Origin: Chitinophaga qingshengii | GTDB lineage: Bacteria > Bacteroidota > Bacteroidia > Chitinophagales > Chitinophagaceae | DNA length: 64,000 nt | Assembly (NCBI RefSeq): GCF_014529935.1 | Contig: NZ_JACVFC010000001.1 | Span: 2,046,001-2,110,000 of the forward strand | Direction: 5' to 3' | Shown: positions 60,616 through 64,000 of the stretch, one piece after another | Position numbering within the stretch: the stretch's first letter is position 1 | Layout of the letters: each line of letters begins with the position of its first letter | The notes under the pieces: generated by a model | The model's input: the letters and a program-made list of their open reading frames with translations, nothing else | What the model was told of the DNA's origin: nothing | Database searches by the model: none | Position numbers and translations under genes: made by a program

Positions 60616-63600
60616 TCAACGTTTGATGACAATAAATCCTGTATACCGCTCTACTTTGCCATCTACCCAAATCTGTATCTGGTAGAAGTAGGACCCATCG
60701 GGCACATCAGCACCTGACTGGCCACCGGTATTAGACTTGCCTTTGAAATTGTTGGATTTATTATCGTAATTACTTGTTTTGAATACGGTACCACCCCAAC
60801 GGTTAAAGATCACCACCTCATTTTTCGGGAATTTCTCAATGTTGGAGATAAACATCAGGTCATTGCCCTGGCCGTCGTTGTTAGGCGAAATAGCCGGATG
60901 TACCTTGATCTTACCATCTTTTCCGTCGATGTAGTCGATCTTCCGGTTATTATCCAGGTGGAAGCGGCTCACGGAATCCGGTATACCATCACCATCAGAA
61001 TCCAGGTCCAGGAAGTTGGGGATACCGTCGCCATCGGTATCATCGTCAAACGGATCACCGTTGCCGTTAATATCCTCCTGCTCGTCTGTCAGACCATCAC
61101 CGTCTGTATCACAGGTTTTGCACATCGCATCATCGTTGAGGATAACACCGGTAGCTTTGACCGGATCACCGAATGCCGGTGTATTCTGGCCGGAAGGCAC
61201 GGTTACGTTCTGCATCTTCACGATAAAGGTTTCATTCTGCTCAAAGGCGTCATCGCCGATGATATTCACCACTACTTCTCCTTCACCCTGGAACGCTGGT
61301 ATCTTCGCCTGTGTGATGGTATTATCGAAATCTACACCTGGCGTGGCTTTGAAGTCGAGGAACGGATAACTTACCCCTTCTGTAGATTCTTCAAAAGCGT
61401 AGTTAATGGTGATGTCCCTGGAGCTTTTGCGGCTCATTTTCACCACGAAGCGGAGCGGTGTATTTTCTCCTTTATTACCTTCTTTCACGCTGAATTTTTC
61501 CGCAGCGAAAGCCAGTGTCAGCGGATCGTTATCATGTACCGTTACCTGTGCGGAAATGCTGGTACCTGCTTTGTAAATCGGCGTACCGCTGCCTGCTACG
61601 TATGGCAGAATGCTCGTTTTCAGGAAACCGTCATCGTCATTGGTGTCGTTATCAACCGCCGTCAGGGTAAAGTCCTTCGCTGTAGTGTGGGCCGGTAATA
61701 CCACGGTGATCGTGTTGCCGTTCACGTTGGCGCCGGCTGCGGTAAAGCTGCGGGCCACGTCCTGCTCTACCTGCAGGCGGATAGGCAGATCACGCGCGGC
61801 GGTATTGGCAGAACGGATGCTGAAGGTTACCGGTTTGCCTTCGTCTACCGGCAGTCCATCGTTGATAATATCCACCACCAGGGTATCGTTATCGTGAATG
61901 AGTACATCCGCCTGGTATTTGGATGATAAAGGCCAGGTAACACCCGGAATATTACCGGTTACCGTTTTCAGCTGCACCTGTACATTTTCATCTCCCTCTA
62001 CAATAGTATTGTCTATAGGGTCTACCTTGATATCGGCATAATTTTTACCCGCCGGTATCACAGTGGTACCGCTCAGCTTACGGTAACGGGTATCCGGTAC
62101 GGCATTACCGCTTACGTCGTAAGTCACGGTAACATCTTTCACGGCCGACAGGTTGGTATCGGTAAAGTGCACTCTGAAATAGCCCGGGGTGGATGGCTCA
62201 GCCGCATCGGCTGTTTTTTCCACCATCATTTCACGGGCAGTGGCTTTCGGACCGGTAGCGTAACTTTCGTCGTCGAATACGGTCATCCGCACGGTATCAC
62301 GATCATCCACATCAAAAGCGATATTTTTGTTAAACCGCTTCATCTGGGCCAGCATCAACGACATTTTCACTTCTTCATCTCCTTCTATCACGAGGTTATC
62401 GATCACACTCACGGGAACGGACACACTATTCTGTCCCTGTGTGATGGTAGCAGAGGTTTGTATGGGACTGATATTGGTGGTGCCGGCGATGCTGCTGACA
62501 TAGAATACTACTTTCACATCGGCAGCAGCGGTATTGTTCCCCGGCAGTTTCACTACATAATTACCGTTGGTAGCGGGTTCGGCAGCGTCGTTGCCTTTGG
62601 TCAGGTGCACGCTCATATCGCCCACTTCCGGTATCAGTACCGGTGATGGTTGAATCAGGGTATATCCTGCTGTTACCAGCTGGGCCGTCAGTTGCAGTGT
62701 CTCGTCCCCTTCCAGCATGTTGTCGTCAATCATCTGCAGCGTATAGTCTTTGTTGTTGGTATACGCCGGTAATGTTACCGTAGCTGGTATACCGGCATAA
62801 TCAGCGGCATCTGCCGTAGAAGCTGCGTCCCTGTTGATATTAATCTGGATAGCTTCTTCTGAAGTAATCTTGTCGTTGACAAATCCCACATGTACTGCTG
62901 AAGAGCTGTTTTCATGCAGGATGGTTGAATCTATCTTCACCTGCAACTTCAGGTTATTAGGGTCCAGCCGGGTAACGTCCTGGATAGTCAGTTTGAGGGT
63001 ATCACCCTTCATACCTGCTATATTTTGAGGTGTTGCTACCGTTTGTAACAGCTGGTCTTTTTCGATGATAAAATCAGTCTCTGCATGTATGCTGAAAGTA
63101 ACGTCCGGTTGCAGGGCCTGGATGGTGACTGTTTGCGGCAATCCGGTATAGTCGGTTGTCCTGGCTTGTGTGGCAGCACCTGCATACAGCGATACGTTAA
63201 TGGCTTTACTGGAGGTTACGCCAGGCGCCAGCGATACTTTGGCGGTGTAGGAGTCTCCTTCTTTAATGGTAGTACCAGGCGTTACCGGGATAATGTGGAT
63301 ATAACCGGTAGCAGGGTCATCATGGGTTCTGTCCATGATGGTGATGGTTTCACCAGTCACCGGCATGTTCACGTCGCCGGTAGTACCATTCAGGATCACC
63401 GTTTCATCGTCTTCAAGCACCAGGTCTTTTTGGGCTTCGAGCAGTACAGGGTGAGTTTTGCCGCCACCCAGTTTCGGGATGGTGATCGTGAATGGGAAAG
63501 GGAACGGTTTATAATCATTGATGTCGGCAGTGGAAGCCGCGTCTTTGTCGATCGTCACAGTAATATCTTTACCAGCGCGTAATCCATCAGGCAGGTTCAC

Positions 63601-64000
63601 ACCAATCACGGTTCCGTCGCCGCCTTCATCGATGTTTTTCAGGGAAAGGGTCACCTTGATCGGTGAAGTGAGCGGATACTGCGCATCGTCAATATTCACT
63701 TCAAATCCATTGGTGGCATAGTTGCTGATACCATCGGTAGCGGTGGCAGCGATCACAAATTTTTCGGGACCTTCTACCAGGTCATCCGGCAGTATCTTCA
63801 GTTCAATCGTAGTATCGTTGGCGTTATTAAAGCTGAAGGCGTTGGCCATGGTATAATCGAGGTTCGCTTCGGCTTCACCGGCGGTTTGTGTGAGCGCGAG
63901 GCTAATGGGTACCTCTGTGGTAATGCCGGAGGGGAGACTGATATGTACCGATCCATTTTCTCCTTCTTTCGCGTTGGTTGTTTTATAGGGAGTCAGCGAC
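60616..64000 (-). CDS. giant Calx-beta adhesin with gliding-motility C-terminal domain (5' end outside window)
   Basis: The frame is open to the right edge, so only the last ~1128 residues are seen; the Met at 63849 is internal. About eight Calx-beta-like modules of ~110 residues are recognisable by their acidic turns: 'DDLVEGPEKFVI', 'DLVLEDDETVIL', 'DNMLEGDETLQL', 'DNLVIEGDEEVKM', 'DNTIVEGDENVQV' and 'DDAFEQNETFIV'. A thrombospondin type 3 stretch follows ('DGDGLTDEQEDINGNGDPFD', 'DSDGDGIPDS'), a calcium-binding spacer. The last ~90 residues are the gliding-motility-type secretion domain: 'HPAISPNNDGQGNDLMFISN', 'VVIFNRWGGTVFKTSNYDNK', 'GSYFYQIQIWVDGKVERYTG'. It is predicted to be exported by type IX secretion with the PorP/SprF protein encoded next, and used for surface adhesion or gliding. 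Confidence 0.93.
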   Translation of the reverse strand, partial: SLTPYKTTNAKEGENGSVHISLPSGITTEVPISLALTQTAGEAEANLDYTMANAFSFNNANDTTIELKILPDDLVEGPEKFVIAATATDGISNYATNGFEVNIDDAQYPLTSPIKVTLSLKNIDEGGDGTVIGVNLPDGLRAGKDITVTIDKDAASTADINDYKPFPFPFTITIPKLGGGKTHPVLLEAQKDLVLEDDETVILNGTTGDVNMPVTGETITIMDRTHDDPATGYIHIIPVTPGTTIKEGDSYTAKVSLAPGVTSSKAINVSLYAGAATQARTTDYTGLPQTVTIQALQPDVTFSIHAETDFIIEKDQLLQTVATPQNIAGMKGDTLKLTIQDVTRLDPNNLKLQVKIDSTILHENSSSAVHVGFVNDKITSEEAIQININRDAASTADAADYAGIPATVTLPAYTNNKDYTLQMIDDNMLEGDETLQLTAQLVTAGYTLIQPSPVLIPEVGDMSVHLTKGNDAAEPATNGNYVVKLPGNNTAAADVKVVFYVSSIAGTTNISPIQTSATITQGQNSVSVPVSVIDNLVIEGDEEVKMSLMLAQMKRFNKNIAFDVDDRDTVRMTVFDDESYATGPKATAREMMVEKTADAAEPSTPGYFRVHFTDTNLSAVKDVTVTYDVSGNAVPDTRYRKLSGTTVIPAGKNYADIKVDPIDNTIVEGDENVQVQLKTVTGNIPGVTWPLSSKYQADVLIHDNDTLVVDIINDGLPVDEGKPVTFSIRSANTAARDLPIRLQVEQDVARSFTAAGANVNGNTITVVLPAHTTAKDFTLTAVDNDTNDDDGFLKTSILPYVAGSGTPIYKAGTSISAQVTVHDNDPLTLAFAAEKFSVKEGNKGENTPLRFVVKMSRKSSRDITINYAFEESTEGVSYPFLDFKATPGVDFDNTITQAKIPAFQGEGEVVVNIIGDDAFEQNETFIVKMQNVTVPSGQNTPAFGDPVKATGVILNDDAMCKTCDTDGDGLTDEQEDINGNGDPFDDDTDGDGIPNFLDLDSDGDGIPDSVSRFHLDNNRKIDYIDGKDGKIKVHPAISPNNDGQGNDLMFISNIEKFPKNEVVIFNRWGGTVFKTSNYDNKSNNFKGKSNTGGQSGADVPDGSYFYQIQIWVDGKVERYTGFIVIKR

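Overview
The window is a chromosomal segment of a Bacteroidota bacterium, most likely Chitinophagaceae and probably Chitinophaga-like. The evidence is SusC/SusD pairs, an ECF sigma/FecR/TonB-receptor cassette, type IX secretion partners (PorP/SprF, PorE-like OmpA, gliding-motility C-terminal domain), lipoproteins with Cys near the N-terminus, and promoters of the TTTG-N20-TAnnTTTG type. This is judged from family content; no taxonomic search was run.

Layout: 1-2012 holds the end of a SusC gene and its SusD partner, followed by an amidohydrolase on the other strand (2050-4044). 4133-13757 (minus) is a six-gene VgrG operon: VgrG, a lipase-like protein, a small membrane protein, an unrecognised protein, a 1316-residue PAAR-like protein with two predicted peptidoglycan-cleaving domains, and a lipoprotein whose start overlaps the effector stop. 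It reads as an orphan type VI secretion effector island; no sheath or baseplate genes are present. Divergent from it, 14127-18105 (plus) encodes an exported protein, a four-helix membrane protein, a subtilase without signal peptide and a 70-residue protein resembling a stand-alone subtilase propeptide/inhibitor.

18303-25083 is a signal-responsive uptake cassette: ECF sigma factor, FecR-like anti-sigma, TonB-dependent receptor and two paralogous lipoproteins. 25167-39161 (minus) is mainly a polysaccharide utilisation locus: SusC, SusD, a fasciclin/DNRLRE surface lipoprotein, two GH20 hexosaminidases, a GH16 lipoprotein, a CBM9-like protein and a LacI-type regulator. A shared near-palindrome (consensus CGTGTACGTACACG) precedes three of these transcription units and is probably the LacI-type operator.

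39336-44130 is an eroded accessory zone: remnants of an AraC regulator, an MFS transporter and an IS256-type transposase, then an intact two-gene unit encoding a MazG-like pyrophosphohydrolase and a GIY-YIG/DUF2075 helicase/S24 protease fusion. This unit is the best candidate in the window for a poorly described defence or stress system. It lies beside the 3' end of the tmRNA gene (44380-44750).

44832-54415 is housekeeping: rseP, dxr, a GH3-like ligase, rplU-rpmA with two tandem promoters, a Lys/Ala-rich histone-like protein, a PolX/PHP protein with a degenerate polymerase site, PrsW, a DsbA-like protein and a GNAT acetyltransferase. 54697-64000 (minus) is a type IX secretion adhesin locus: a giant Calx-beta adhesin (cut by the window end), PorP/SprF, a PorE-like OmpA lipoprotein and a propeller/Calx-beta protein. 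A diverged 220-bp tandem duplication lies between the last two.
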